From assembly GCF_024586915.1 (NCBI RefSeq), contig NZ_JANBVS010000003.1:372001-436000 (forward strand): 64,000 nucleotides of DNA, written 5' to 3'. This document shows, piece after piece, positions 53,097 through 61,827 of the stretch. The number at the start of each line of letters is the position of its first letter. The stretch's first letter is position 1. The notes beneath the pieces were generated by a model. It did not search any database. It saw only the letters and a program-made list of their open reading frames with translations, and had not been told where the DNA came from. The translations under genes were made by a program, and so were the position numbers. Origin of the DNA: Bradyrhizobium sp. SRS-191 (lineage in GTDB: Bacteria > Pseudomonadota > Alphaproteobacteria > Rhizobiales > Xanthobacteraceae).

Positions 53097-54143
53097 GTGA
53101 GTGAGACTGCCGTGAACAAGCCTTTCATCGACGTGCTGGCCGGCCAGCGGCAGAGCGTGCCGCCGATCTGGATGATGCGGCAGGCCGGCCGCTATCTGCC
53201 GGAATACCGCGAGGTCCGCGCCCAGGCCGGCGGCTTTCTCGATCTCTGCTTCAACCCGGAGCTCGCCGCCGAAGTCACCCTGCAGCCGATCCGGCGGTTC
53301 GGCTTCGACGCCGCGATCATCTTCTCCGACATCCTGGTGATCCCGCACGCGCTCGGACGCAGCGTCCGCTTCGAGGTCGGCGAAGGCCCGCGGCTGGATC
53401 CGCTCGACACGCCGGAGAAGATCGCAACCCTGTCCGGCGAGGCCGATCTCTCCAAGCTCGAGGCCGTGTTCGAGGCGCTGCGCCGCGTCCGCAGCGATCT
53501 GCCGCAGAGCACCGCGCTGATCGGCTTTTGCGGCGCACCGTGGACGGTCGCGACCTACATGGTCGCCGGCCAGGGCACGCCCGACCAGGCGCCGGCCCGG
53601 CTGCTCGCCTATCGGCATCCCGATGCCTTTCAGAAGATCATCGATGCTCTGGTGGGCAGCTCCATCGCCTATCTGCTGAAGCAGCTCGATGCGGGCGCCG
53701 ACGCCTTGCAGATCTTCGACACCTGGGCCGGCGTGCTGTCCCCGCGCGAGTTTGCGCGCTGGTCGGTCGCACCGACGCGGCGCATCGTCGAGGGCGTGCG
53801 CAAGGTACGGCCGGACGCCAAGATCATCGGCTTTCCGCGCGGCGCCGGCGCGCTGCTGCCGGGCTATGTCACCGAGACCGGCGTCGATGCCGTCAGCATC
53901 GATTGGACGGCCGAGCCGGGCCTGGTGCGCGAGCGGGTGCAGAGCAAGGTCGCGGTGCAGGGCAATCTCGATCCGCTGGCGCTGATCACCGGCGGCGCGG
54001 CGCTCGACCAGGCCGTCGACGACGTGCTGGCGAGCTATGCAGGCGGCCGCCACATCTTCAACCTCGGCCACGGCATCACGCCGGAGACGCCCATCGCCCA
54101 TGTCGAGCAGATGCTCAAGCGCGTGCGCGCCTATAAGGAATGA
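53097..54143 (+). CDS. hemE: Uroporphyrinogen decarboxylase
   Basis: 348 residues from the GTG at 53097 with GCGGAG upstream. The family N-terminal signature [22 protein letters not shown] is present, as is [22 protein letters not shown] and the conserved Asp in SDILVIP. It decarboxylates uroporphyrinogen III to coproporphyrinogen III in the cytoplasm. It is convergent with a hemC-type gene 4 bases away. Required for haem, cobalamin-branch balance and, where present, bacteriochlorophyll. Confidence 0.96.
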   Translation: MSETAVNKPFIDVLAGQRQSVPPIWMMRQAGRYLPEYREVRAQAGGFLDLCFNPELAAEVTLQPIRRFGFDAAIIFSDILVIPHALGRSVRFEVGEGPRLDPLDTPEKIATLSGEADLSKLEAVFEALRRVRSDLPQSTALIGFCGAPWTVATYMVAGQGTPDQAPARLLAYRHPDAFQKIIDALVGSSIAYLLKQLDAGADALQIFDTWAGVLSPREFARWSVAPTRRIVEGVRKVRPDAKIIGFPRGAGALLPGYVTETGVDAVSIDWTAEPGLVRERVQSKVAVQGNLDPLALITGGAALDQAVDDVLASYAGGRHIFNLGHGITPETPIAHVEQMLKRVRAYKE

Positions 54144-54147
54144 CGGA

Positions 54148-55125
54148 CTAACGCGGCCGGCTGCGCTCGATCAGCGCAGCCGCGCCATTGCCAAGCAGTT
54201 CGAGCCCGACCGCACGGCCGAGCTCGCGCGGACGATCAGCGGGACCGGCGCGCTGGGCCTCGATGAAGTGGCCGCCATCTTCGTCGAGCACCGAGGCGGT
54301 CAAGGTCATCTGGCCGTTCTCGATGGTCGAGAAGCCGGCGATCGGCGAGTTGCAGTGGCCATTGAGCACCCACAGCACCTCGCGCTCGGCATCCGCGCAG
54401 GCCCGCGCGGCGGGGTCGTCGATCGTCGCCAGGATGCGCCGGGTTTCGAAGTCGGCCGCGGGACACTCGACGGCGACAATGCCCTGCCCGGCCGCCGGCA
54501 GCATGTCGGCGACAGGAAATTCATAGGACGTGCGCTCCGACAGGCCCACGCGCTCCAGCCCGGACCGCGCCATGATCAGCGCATCGGCAGGCCCCACCGC
54601 GCCGCCATCGGGCAGCCGCTGCAGCTCGCCATTGTCGAGCTTGCGAATGCGGGTGTCGGCCGCGCCGCGGAAATGGATCAGCTCGGCGTGCGGAAACAGC
54701 CGCCGCGCATAGGCCGCGCGACGCACCGCATTGGTACCGATCTTGAAACCGCGGCCCCCGTCCTTGCGAAAGTCGTCCAGCGACAGCCCTTTGCGCAGCA
54801 CCAGCACGTCGCCCGGCGGATCGCGCGACAGCAATGCGGCAATGACCAAGCCGGGGGTCTCCTCATTGCCCGGCATGTCCTTCAGCGAATGCATCGCCGC
54901 ATGCAGCTTGCCATCCAGCATGGCCCGCCGGATCTCGGCGACGAACGCCCCGCCTTTGCCGCCATGGGTCAACAGCTTGCTGGTCTGGTCGGAATCGCCG
55001 GTGGTCTCGAACTTGACGATCTCGATCTCGAGCGACGGGATCGCCGCCTGCAGCCGGCGGGCGATCTCCTCCGTCTGCGCCAGGGCCATCGTGCTCTTGC
55101 GGGTACCGATCCGGAAACGTGTCAC
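54148..55125 (-). CDS. hemC: Hydroxymethylbilane synthase (porphobilinogen deaminase), divergent
   Basis: 325 residues. FRIGTRKSTMALAQTEEIARRL corresponds to the usual (L/I)RIGTRGSPLALAQ N-terminus. KGGAFVAEIRRAML and HAAMHSLKDMPGNEETPG cover the conserved Lys and active-site DMP region; TNAVRRAAYARR corresponds to TSSLRRQAQL. The dipyrromethane-binding Cys is in NGHCNSPIAGF. Several residues differ from the usual HemC consensus, so it is a diverged member. It would polymerise four porphobilinogens to hydroxymethylbilane. It faces hemE. Confidence 0.88.
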   Translation of the reverse strand: MTRFRIGTRKSTMALAQTEEIARRLQAAIPSLEIEIVKFETTGDSDQTSKLLTHGGKGGAFVAEIRRAMLDGKLHAAMHSLKDMPGNEETPGLVIAALLSRDPPGDVLVLRKGLSLDDFRKDGGRGFKIGTNAVRRAAYARRLFPHAELIHFRGAADTRIRKLDNGELQRLPDGGAVGPADALIMARSGLERVGLSERTSYEFPVADMLPAAGQGIVAVECPAADFETRRILATIDDPAARACADAEREVLWVLNGHCNSPIAGFSTIENGQMTLTASVLDEDGGHFIEAQRAGPADRPRELGRAVGLELLGNGAAALIERSRPR

Positions 55126-55140
55126 GAACTCATTCCTGCG

Positions 55141-56766
55141 TCAGCGCGCGTCCTGCAAGATCATGTCGGAGGCCTTCTCCGCGATCATGATGACCGGCGC
55201 ATTGGTGTTGCCCGAAACCAGATCCGGCATGATCGAGGCGTCCACGACCCGCAGCCCGTCAATGCCGCGCACGCGCAGGCGCTGATCGACCACGGCCAGA
55301 GCATCCGTCCCCATCCGGCAGGTCGAGGTCGGATGATAGATCGTGCTGCCGGTCTGCCGGCAATAGGCCAGGATATCGTCGTCGCTCACGACCTTGGACC
55401 CCGGAAAGGCTTCATCCGAGACATACGGCCTCAGCGCGGGAGCCGCCAGGATTTTCCGCAGGATGCGCAAGCCATCGATATTGGCCCGCCGGTCGGTCTC
55501 GCTGGCGAGATAATTGATGCGGATTTCCGGTGGCACGGCCGGGTCAGCGTTCTTGATCCGCAGCGAGCCGCGGCTTTCGGGCCTGAGCTGGCACACAGAG
55601 GCGGTGAAGCCGGAGAAGGCATGCAGCTTCTCGCCCATCTTGTCGGTCGAGAACGGGATGAAATGGATCTGGATGTCGGGGCTCGCGAGCCGAGGATCGG
55701 TCTTGAAAAACGCTCCAGCCGTTCCGGCCGCGATCGTCAGCGGTCCCTTGCGAAACGCGGCATAGCGGGCGCCGGCGAGCACCTTGCGCACGGGATGATT
55801 GACGATGTCGTTGAGCGTGATGCGCTGACTGCATCGCATCACGATGCGCACCTGGAGATGGTCCTGCAAGTCGCTGCCGACCCCCGCAGCGTCGAGCACC
55901 ACGTCGATGCCGTGCTGCCGCAGCAGTTCACCGGGACCGACGCCGGACAATTGCAGCAGCTGCGGCGAATTGTAGGCGCCGCTCGAGACCAGGATCTCCT
56001 TGCGGGCCCGCGCTGTCCGCAGCCGTCCGCGCTGGCTGAACGTGACACCGGACGCCCGGCGTCCCTCGAAGAGGATGCGCTGCGCCAGCGCATCGGTCTC
56101 GACGTGGAGGTTGCTGCGGCCAAGCGCCGGCCGCAGATAGGACACCGCGCTGCTGGCGCGCCGGCCGCGCCGGGTCGTGGTCTGGAAGAACCCGACGCCC
56201 TCCTGGCTCGCGCCGTTGAAGTCCGCGTTGAACGGCAGCCCGGCTTCGACCGCCGCCTTCACGAACGCTTCCGAGAGCGGGTCCTCGTGGCGCCAGTCGG
56301 ACACGGGCAGCGGCCCGCCGACGCCGTGATAGTCGTCACCGCCACGCGACTGATTTTCCGCCCGCTTGAAATAGGGCAGCACGTCGTCATGGCCCCAGCC
56401 GACATTTCCGCGCTGCCGCCAGCGGTCGTAGTCCTCATGCTGGCCGCGGACATAGAGAAGCCCGTTGATCGAGCTGGAGCCGCCCAGCACCTTGCCGCGC
56501 GGCTGGAACACGGAGCGGCCGTCGAGACCCGGCTCGGGCTCGGTCTGGTACATCCAGTTGACGGTCTTTTCCTTGAAGAGCTTGCCGTAGCCGAGCGGGA
56601 CGTGGATCCAGATGTTGGTGTCCTTCGGGCCGGCTTCGAGGAGCAGCACCTTGTGCCTGCCGTCGCTGCTGAGCCGGTTGGCAAGAACACAGCCGGCCGA
56701 GCCGGCACCGACCACGACGTAGTCAAACTCCAGGTCTGCGTCACGCGACGCCACGCTGCCTTCCAT
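55141..56766 (-). CDS. GMC-family FAD oxidoreductase (choline/alcohol dehydrogenase type)
   Basis: 541 residues. FAD-binding DYVVVGAGSAGCVLANRLSSDGRHKVLLLEAG at residues about 14-45. GMC signatures PRGKVLGGSSSINGLLYVRGQ and SSGAYNSPQLLQLSGVGPGELL are present, and the active-site His lies in YHPTSTCRMGTD. It oxidises an alcohol, such as choline or an aliphatic alcohol. Start ATG at 56766 follows AGGGAACG. Substrate unknown. It begins 93 bases after acetate kinase in the same direction. Confidence 0.92.
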   Translation of the reverse strand: MEGSVASRDADLEFDYVVVGAGSAGCVLANRLSSDGRHKVLLLEAGPKDTNIWIHVPLGYGKLFKEKTVNWMYQTEPEPGLDGRSVFQPRGKVLGGSSSINGLLYVRGQHEDYDRWRQRGNVGWGHDDVLPYFKRAENQSRGGDDYHGVGGPLPVSDWRHEDPLSEAFVKAAVEAGLPFNADFNGASQEGVGFFQTTTRRGRRASSAVSYLRPALGRSNLHVETDALAQRILFEGRRASGVTFSQRGRLRTARARKEILVSSGAYNSPQLLQLSGVGPGELLRQHGIDVVLDAAGVGSDLQDHLQVRIVMRCSQRITLNDIVNHPVRKVLAGARYAAFRKGPLTIAAGTAGAFFKTDPRLASPDIQIHFIPFSTDKMGEKLHAFSGFTASVCQLRPESRGSLRIKNADPAVPPEIRINYLASETDRRANIDGLRILRKILAAPALRPYVSDEAFPGSKVVSDDDILAYCRQTGSTIYHPTSTCRMGTDALAVVDQRLRVRGIDGLRVVDASIMPDLVSGNTNAPVIMIAEKASDMILQDAR

Positions 56767-56859
56767 CGTTCCCTGCCCGGCTCTCTTGGTCTTTCATCCT
56801 GGATGATACCAGAACGCCGGGACATGCAAGCGGCAAATCAGCAGGTCTGGTGCTCCGTC

Positions 56860-58053
56860 TCAATCCTTGCGCTGCTCGGCGAGCAGCCCCGCCGTGTGCC
56901 GTGCGATCATCATCTCCTCTTCGGTGTTGACCACGAACACGCGCACGCGGGAATCCGCGGACGAGATCGCGGGTTCGCCGGCCCGATTCCGGCTGTTGTC
57001 CAGCGCCATGCCGAGCCAATCGAAGCCTTGGCAGACGCGCTCGCGAATCCGCCAGGCGTGCTCACCGATGCCGCCGCAAAACACGACCGCGTCGAGGCCA
57101 GACAGCACAGCGGTCATGGCGCCGAGTTCGCGCCTGATCCGGTCGACGAAATAGTCGATCGCTTGCATCGCCTGCGGCGTTCCCGCCGCCTCCAATTCGC
57201 GCATGTCCTGCGACAGCCCCGACAGCCCCTTCAGTCCCGAATGATTGTAGAGCAGATCGCCGATCGCCTCCGCCGTCATCCGTTTCTCCTGCAGCAGATA
57301 GAGCACGACGCCGGGGTCCAGCTGTCCGCAGCGCGTGCCCATCGGCAGGCCGTCGAGCGCGGTGAAGCCCATCGAGGAGCCGATGCTCTGTCCATCGCGG
57401 ATTGCGCACATCGAGGCGCCGTTGCCGAGATGCATGACGACCACACGGCCCTTCTCGTCATCAGGCGCGATCTCCTTCAGTCGCGAGACGACGTACTCGT
57501 AGGACAGCCCGTGAAAGCCGTAGCGGCGGACGCCCTGTTCATAGAGCTCGCGCGGCAACGCGTAGGTGTCGTTGACCCAGGGATGCGAGCGATGAAACGC
57601 GGTGTCGAAACATCCGACCTGCAAGGCATCGGGAAAGGCGCGATGGGCGGCGCGAACCCCGGAGAGATTATGCGGCTGGTGCAGCGGCGCCAGAGGATTG
57701 AGAGCCTCCAGACGCCCCATGACATCATCGGTGATCACGACCGGTTGCGCGAATTCCAACCCGCCATGAACGATGCGATGGCCGATGGCGTCGACGGCGG
57801 AGCGGCCGACAGCCCGTTGCAGGAGGTCTATCACCACCGCCAGCGCCGCTTCGTGACCGGTCGCTCTCGCCGCATCCACCGCCTCGTCAACGAGCGTGCC
57901 GCTGCCGGCGATGGCTCGGAGATGCGGCGTTGCGCCACCGAGCCCCTGGATCTGGCCCCGCAGGGTTTCGGCTGGGGCGGCCTGCTCTTCGAACAATGCG
58001 AACTTGATCGACGAAGAACCCGCGTTGAGGGTCAGGATGTGTCGTCGGGTCAT
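56860..58053 (-). CDS. ackA: Acetate kinase
   Basis: 397 residues from the ATG at 58053 with GAGGAG. MTRRHILTLNAGSSSIKFALF carries the first signature, and GFHGLSYEYV, HLGNGASMCAIRDGQSIGSSMGFTALDGLPMGTRCGQLDPG and FCGGIGEH are the ATP- and acetyl-phosphate-site motifs. It interconverts acetyl phosphate and acetate with ATP. No phosphotransacetylase is adjacent in the window, so the partner is elsewhere or a phosphoketolase supplies acetyl phosphate. Confidence 0.96.
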   Translation of the reverse strand: MTRRHILTLNAGSSSIKFALFEEQAAPAETLRGQIQGLGGATPHLRAIAGSGTLVDEAVDAARATGHEAALAVVIDLLQRAVGRSAVDAIGHRIVHGGLEFAQPVVITDDVMGRLEALNPLAPLHQPHNLSGVRAAHRAFPDALQVGCFDTAFHRSHPWVNDTYALPRELYEQGVRRYGFHGLSYEYVVSRLKEIAPDDEKGRVVVMHLGNGASMCAIRDGQSIGSSMGFTALDGLPMGTRCGQLDPGVVLYLLQEKRMTAEAIGDLLYNHSGLKGLSGLSQDMRELEAAGTPQAMQAIDYFVDRIRRELGAMTAVLSGLDAVVFCGGIGEHAWRIRERVCQGFDWLGMALDNSRNRAGEPAISSADSRVRVFVVNTEEEMMIARHTAGLLAEQRKD

Positions 58054-58210
58054 TTCTCCTCGCGGCGTTTCCCGCCCAGCCACAAACTGCGGAAAATACT
58101 ACTCATTTTCCTGACGCCCCGAAGACAAACCAAACGCTAGGTTGCGTGGCCATGCCGGGCGCCTTGTCTGCTAACTTACTACAAATCGAGTCGGACTGCG
58201 GAGGACCATT

Positions 58211-59254
58211 GTGGTGAACCTGCCTCGACATCTCCTGCCGACCACCGTGGTCGGAAGCTATCCGCAGCCCGACTGGCTGGTCGATCGCGCCATGCTCGCC
58301 AAGTCCATTCCACGCATCCGGCTGCAGGGCATGTGGCGCATCCAGCGCCCGCTGCTCGAGGAAGCCCAGGACGACGCCACCATCGTCGCGATCCACGACA
58401 TGGAACAGGCCGGCATCGACATCATCTCGGATGGCGAGATCCGCCGCGAGAGCTACTCCAACCGCTTCGCCACCGCACTCGACGGGATCGATGCGGACAA
58501 TCCCGCGATCATCATCTCGCCGGCCGGCAACAAGACGCCGGTGCCGCGCGTCGTCGGGCCGATCCGGCGCAGATACCCCGTCGAGCTGCGGGACATGGAG
58601 TTCCTCCGCCGCAACACGGCGCGGGCGGCCAAGATCACGCTGCCGGGCCCTTTCACCCTGAGCCAGCAGGCGCAGGATGATTTCTATCACGACGACGAAG
58701 CGGTCGCGATGGCGTTTGCCGAGGTGGTCAATGCCGAGGCCCGCGACCTGCAACGGGCCGGCGCCGACGTCATCCAGCTCGACGAGTCCTGGGTGCGCAG
58801 CAATCCGCAGGCGGCGCGGCGCTATGCTGTGAAGGCCATCAACCGCGCGCTCGATCATATTACGGTGCCCACCATCGTCCACGTCTGCTTCGGCTATGCC
58901 GCCATCGTGCCAAGCTCCAGCAAGCCGAGCGGATATCCCTTTCTCGCCGAGCTGGCCGAGTGCTGCGCGACGCAGATCTCGATCGAGGCGGCGCAGCCGC
59001 GGCTCGATCTTGGCGTTCTCAAGGATCTCTCGGCCAAGACCATCGTGCTCGGTGTGCTCGATCTCGGCGATCCCGAGGTCGAGACGGTCGCCGTAATCGC
59101 GGAGCGGATCCGGAACGGCCTCAAAGTGGTGGCGCCGGAGCGGCTGGTGGTCGCGCCGGACTGCGGCATGAAATATCTGCCGCGCGCCACCGCGTTCGGG
59201 AAATTGAAGGCGATGTGCGGGGCGGCGGCGCGGGTGCGCGAGGAGCTCACCTGA
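58211..59254 (+). CDS. MetE-type catalytic-domain protein (cobalamin-independent methyltransferase)
   Basis: 347 residues. GTG at 58211 (or 58214) after GGAGGA. It is only the C-terminal catalytic barrel of methionine synthase MetE, without the N-terminal half. TTVVGSYPQPDWL starts it, DGEIRRESYSNRF and LDESWV.. follow; zinc-ligand residues appear as His/Cys in HVCFGY, Glu, and Cys in PDCGMKYL. It should use Zn to activate a thiol for methyl transfer. The methyl donor is uncertain. It is convergent with the operon-like cluster of aromatic demethylation genes but separated by 59393-60037. Confidence 0.8.
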   Translation: MVNLPRHLLPTTVVGSYPQPDWLVDRAMLAKSIPRIRLQGMWRIQRPLLEEAQDDATIVAIHDMEQAGIDIISDGEIRRESYSNRFATALDGIDADNPAIIISPAGNKTPVPRVVGPIRRRYPVELRDMEFLRRNTARAAKITLPGPFTLSQQAQDDFYHDDEAVAMAFAEVVNAEARDLQRAGADVIQLDESWVRSNPQAARRYAVKAINRALDHITVPTIVHVCFGYAAIVPSSSKPSGYPFLAELAECCATQISIEAAQPRLDLGVLKDLSAKTIVLGVLDLGDPEVETVAVIAERIRNGLKVVAPERLVVAPDCGMKYLPRATAFGKLKAMCGAAARVREELT

Positions 59255-59392
59255 AAGTTCAATGTGGCAGACGCGGCGCATATCGGGCGATCGTCTCCAC
59301 GGCAGCGCCACCCTGCGTCCCCATTCGCGGAATAAGGCAGGCGATGAACGCAGGAGGTCGGCTGGGCCGATCTTGGCGGGATGGAGGCTCTG

Positions 59393-60037
59393 ATGGCCGT
59401 CTGCTTCACATCGAAACACGTCGCCGGCGCGATCGCTCTGTTCGGCTGCGCGTGCAGCGGGACGGCGAGCGCCGATCCGATCGAGAACGTCATGGGCGGC
59501 CTGCTGCGCGATGCGCGCAGCTCGTTTGCGCGAATGGTGCCGCTGGATCTCGTGCCGACGATGCCGTCGTTGCAGCCTCCCCCCATCCAACAACCCGCCC
59601 CGACGCGCGTGCCGCAGCAGACGCAAACCGCTCCGCAGGCGGTGAGCAAGACGCCGCCAACTCAGGAGCGGACGGCCAAGACCAAGCCACCGCCCAGCCC
59701 CGCTGCCGCGGCGTTCGCCGCCGCGGATGCCGCGGAGACGGTTGCCGACGCCAATCTCGACGCCGCGCTGGCGGCCAACGAGAAGGCGGTGGCCGAGCGC
59801 AACGCCGCCGATGCGCTGGCCAAGGCCAACCCGACCCCCGCCAACATCGCCGCGGCGAAGGCGGCAGCCGAGGCGGCCCACATCGCCGAGGCTGATCTCA
59901 CCGACGCGCTGCTCGCCGACAAGGAGACCGATGCGCGCCTCAAGGCTGCGCGCGCCGCCCTTGCGGCGGAGCAGAGCGGCCGGAGGTCCCAGGCCAAGCC
60001 GCAGGCGCCGATGCCGGTCAGCCTGACCGACAAATAG
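59393..60037 (+). CDS. Exported Ala-rich protein of unknown function
   Basis: 214 residues from the ATG at 59393, with GGAGG just upstream; the ATG at 59381 is in the ribosome-site region. Signal peptide ends SGTASADP. A Pro/Gln/Thr-rich linker (about 55-105) precedes an Ala/Lys/Glu-rich helical tail with heptad-like repeats (AAAFAAADAAETVADANLDAALAANEKAVAERNAADALAKA). Likely a periplasmic or envelope protein with a coiled coil. No family recognised. Confidence 0.65.
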   Translation: MAVCFTSKHVAGAIALFGCACSGTASADPIENVMGGLLRDARSSFARMVPLDLVPTMPSLQPPPIQQPAPTRVPQQTQTAPQAVSKTPPTQERTAKTKPPPSPAAAAFAAADAAETVADANLDAALAANEKAVAERNAADALAKANPTPANIAAAKAAAEAAHIAEADLTDALLADKETDARLKAARAALAAEQSGRRSQAKPQAPMPVSLTDK

Positions 60038-60074
60038 CCCGCCAAGCCTCACACCCAGGCCTCACGCCCAAGCC

Positions 60075-61055
60075 TCACACCGCGTCGGCGCGCTCCAGTG
60101 TGTCGATCGTGACGACGCCATGGGCGCGCGACACGCAGGCGCAGAGCTTGCGGTTCTGGTGCTTCTGCTCGTCGCTGAAGAACACGTCGCGATGATCGAT
60201 CTCACCCTCGACATCGACGACGTCGATGGCGCACACGCCGCACTCGCCGCGCCGGCAATCGGCCATGACCTCGTGGCCAGCGGCATTGAGCACGTCGAGC
60301 ATCGAGCGATCGCGCGGCACCACGATCTCCTCGCTGCTGCCGCGCAGGCGAACCTTGAACGGCTCGGTCGCCAGACGGCCCGATGATCCGAAGGTCTCGT
60401 AGCTGAGATCCGCCGCCGAACGGCCGCAGGCGGCCCACGCGCTGCGCGCCGCATCCAGCATCCGCATCGGGCCGCAGAACAGCACCGCCGTACCCTGCGG
60501 CAGGCCGGCGAACAGAGCGGGCAGATCAAGCCGCAGCCCCTGGTCGGCCGCGTAGACCGACAGCCTGTCGCCGAGCAGGCTCGAGAGTTCGTCGGCATAG
60601 GCGGCGTCGCCGTGCGATCTCACCGCATAATGCAGCGAGACGTTCGGCGTCTTGCGGAGCAGCGCCTGCGCCGCGCCGACCAGCGGCGTGATGCCGATGC
60701 CGCCGGCGATCAGACAATAATGCTGATACTGCCAGCCGACCTGCAGCAGCGAGGTCGGGCTCGCCACCTCGATACGCGCGCCCGGTTGCAGCGACCACAG
60801 ATAGCGTGAGCCGCCGCGCGAATCCTCCGCAAAGCGCACCGCGATCCGGTAGCCCCGCGGGTCCGCCTCGCCGACCAGCGAATAGGAGCGGACATCCGGC
60901 TGCCCACCGACAAGGACGTTGACCTTGATATGGCTGCCGACCGGATAAGGCGCACAGACGTAGCCGTCGGGTCGCAAGAGAAACTCACGAATGCCCGGCG
61001 CGAGATCGCGCGTCGCCACCAGCGTCGCGGGCGACCAATTGTCCTGGAAGCGCAT
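60075..61055 (-). CDS. Ferredoxin-type oxygenase reductase (VanB-like)
   Basis: 326 residues. N-terminal flavin/FNR-like domain with RSYSLVG, NAD-binding GGIGITPLVGAAQ, and a C-terminal plant-type 2Fe-2S ferredoxin domain with Cys cluster CRRGECGVC and a further C...C (KLCACVS). This architecture (class IA reductase) serves Rieske oxygenases such as vanillate O-demethylase. Oxygenase and regulator genes lie directly upstream (61067-62871). The operon read leftward is oxygenase, GntR, reductase. Confidence 0.9.
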   Translation of the reverse strand: MRFQDNWSPATLVATRDLAPGIREFLLRPDGYVCAPYPVGSHIKVNVLVGGQPDVRSYSLVGEADPRGYRIAVRFAEDSRGGSRYLWSLQPGARIEVASPTSLLQVGWQYQHYCLIAGGIGITPLVGAAQALLRKTPNVSLHYAVRSHGDAAYADELSSLLGDRLSVYAADQGLRLDLPALFAGLPQGTAVLFCGPMRMLDAARSAWAACGRSAADLSYETFGSSGRLATEPFKVRLRGSSEEIVVPRDRSMLDVLNAAGHEVMADCRRGECGVCAIDVVDVEGEIDHRDVFFSDEQKHQNRKLCACVSRAHGVVTIDTLERADAV

Positions 61056-61066
61056 GACCGTCTCCC

Positions 61067-61822
61067 TCAGTTCGAGCTCATCGTCTTGATTAGCACGGCG
61101 GCCGGCACGAGATCCATCGGACCGCGGGCCTTAACGGCGAGCCGCAGATTGCGGGCGGCAAGCCGCGCATGCTCGCGCATGATGCTCTCGGCGCGCGCGC
61201 CCTCGCGGTTCTCGATCGCGTCGAGAACGATGCGATGATGCTCCTGCGCGACCACCAGGATGTGCCGCGCCTCCGGCAACGCCGACTGCGCCATCACGAA
61301 ACCGCTCGGCGAAGCGAACGGCAGTGCGCTGGCGCGATCGACCTGACGGATGACCGGCGGGCTGCGCGACAATTCGGCCAGCAGCGCGTGAAAACGGGCA
61401 TTGAGCGCGACATAGGCCGAGAACGCATCGAACGAGATTTCCGCCGGCGCGATCAGTTCGTCGATCTGGGCCAAGCATTCGCGCATCGGCTCGGTGTCGC
61501 GCACGGAGACGCCGCGCTCGGCGGCAAGCCGCGCCGCAAGCCCCTCCATCGTGCCGCGCACCTCGATGGAGTCGAGCACGTCGCGCTCTGAGAACGATTT
61601 GACCATGAAGCCGCCGGACGGAATGGCTTCCAGCAGCCCTTCCTCCTCCAGCCGCACCAGCGCCATGCGCACCGGCGTGCGCGAGACGCCCGCAGCCTCC
61701 ACCGCCTGCAGCTCCGAGATGCGCTCACCCGGGCGCAGGCCGCCGGTGAGGATCAGGTCGCGCAGCGTGAGCTGCGCGCGTACGGTCTGCGAAATCGAGC
61801 GATCGGTCTCACGCTCAGGCAT
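61067..61822 (-). CDS. GntR-family regulator (FadR/FCD type), likely controls the demethylase operon
   Basis: 251 residues. N-terminal winged helix (about 10-75: SQTVRAQLTLRDLILTGGLRPGERISELQAVEAAGVSRTPVRMALVRLEEEGLLEAIPSGGFMV). The FCD ligand-binding domain follows, with the metal-site type His/Asp residues in FHALLAEL and EHHRIVLDAIENREGARAESIMREHARLAA. It starts 5 bases after the oxygenase stop, so it lies inside the operon it probably controls. Three GTATAC palindromes at 62889-62980 are the likely sites. Confidence 0.9.
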   Translation of the reverse strand: MPERETDRSISQTVRAQLTLRDLILTGGLRPGERISELQAVEAAGVSRTPVRMALVRLEEEGLLEAIPSGGFMVKSFSERDVLDSIEVRGTMEGLAARLAAERGVSVRDTEPMRECLAQIDELIAPAEISFDAFSAYVALNARFHALLAELSRSPPVIRQVDRASALPFASPSGFVMAQSALPEARHILVVAQEHHRIVLDAIENREGARAESIMREHARLAARNLRLAVKARGPMDLVPAAVLIKTMSSN

Positions 61823-61827
61823 TCCAA

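Noticed and set aside
54037..58140. Long rightward frame antisense to hemC, GMC and ackA
   Set aside because: Same antisense artefact. The opposite-strand genes are unambiguous.
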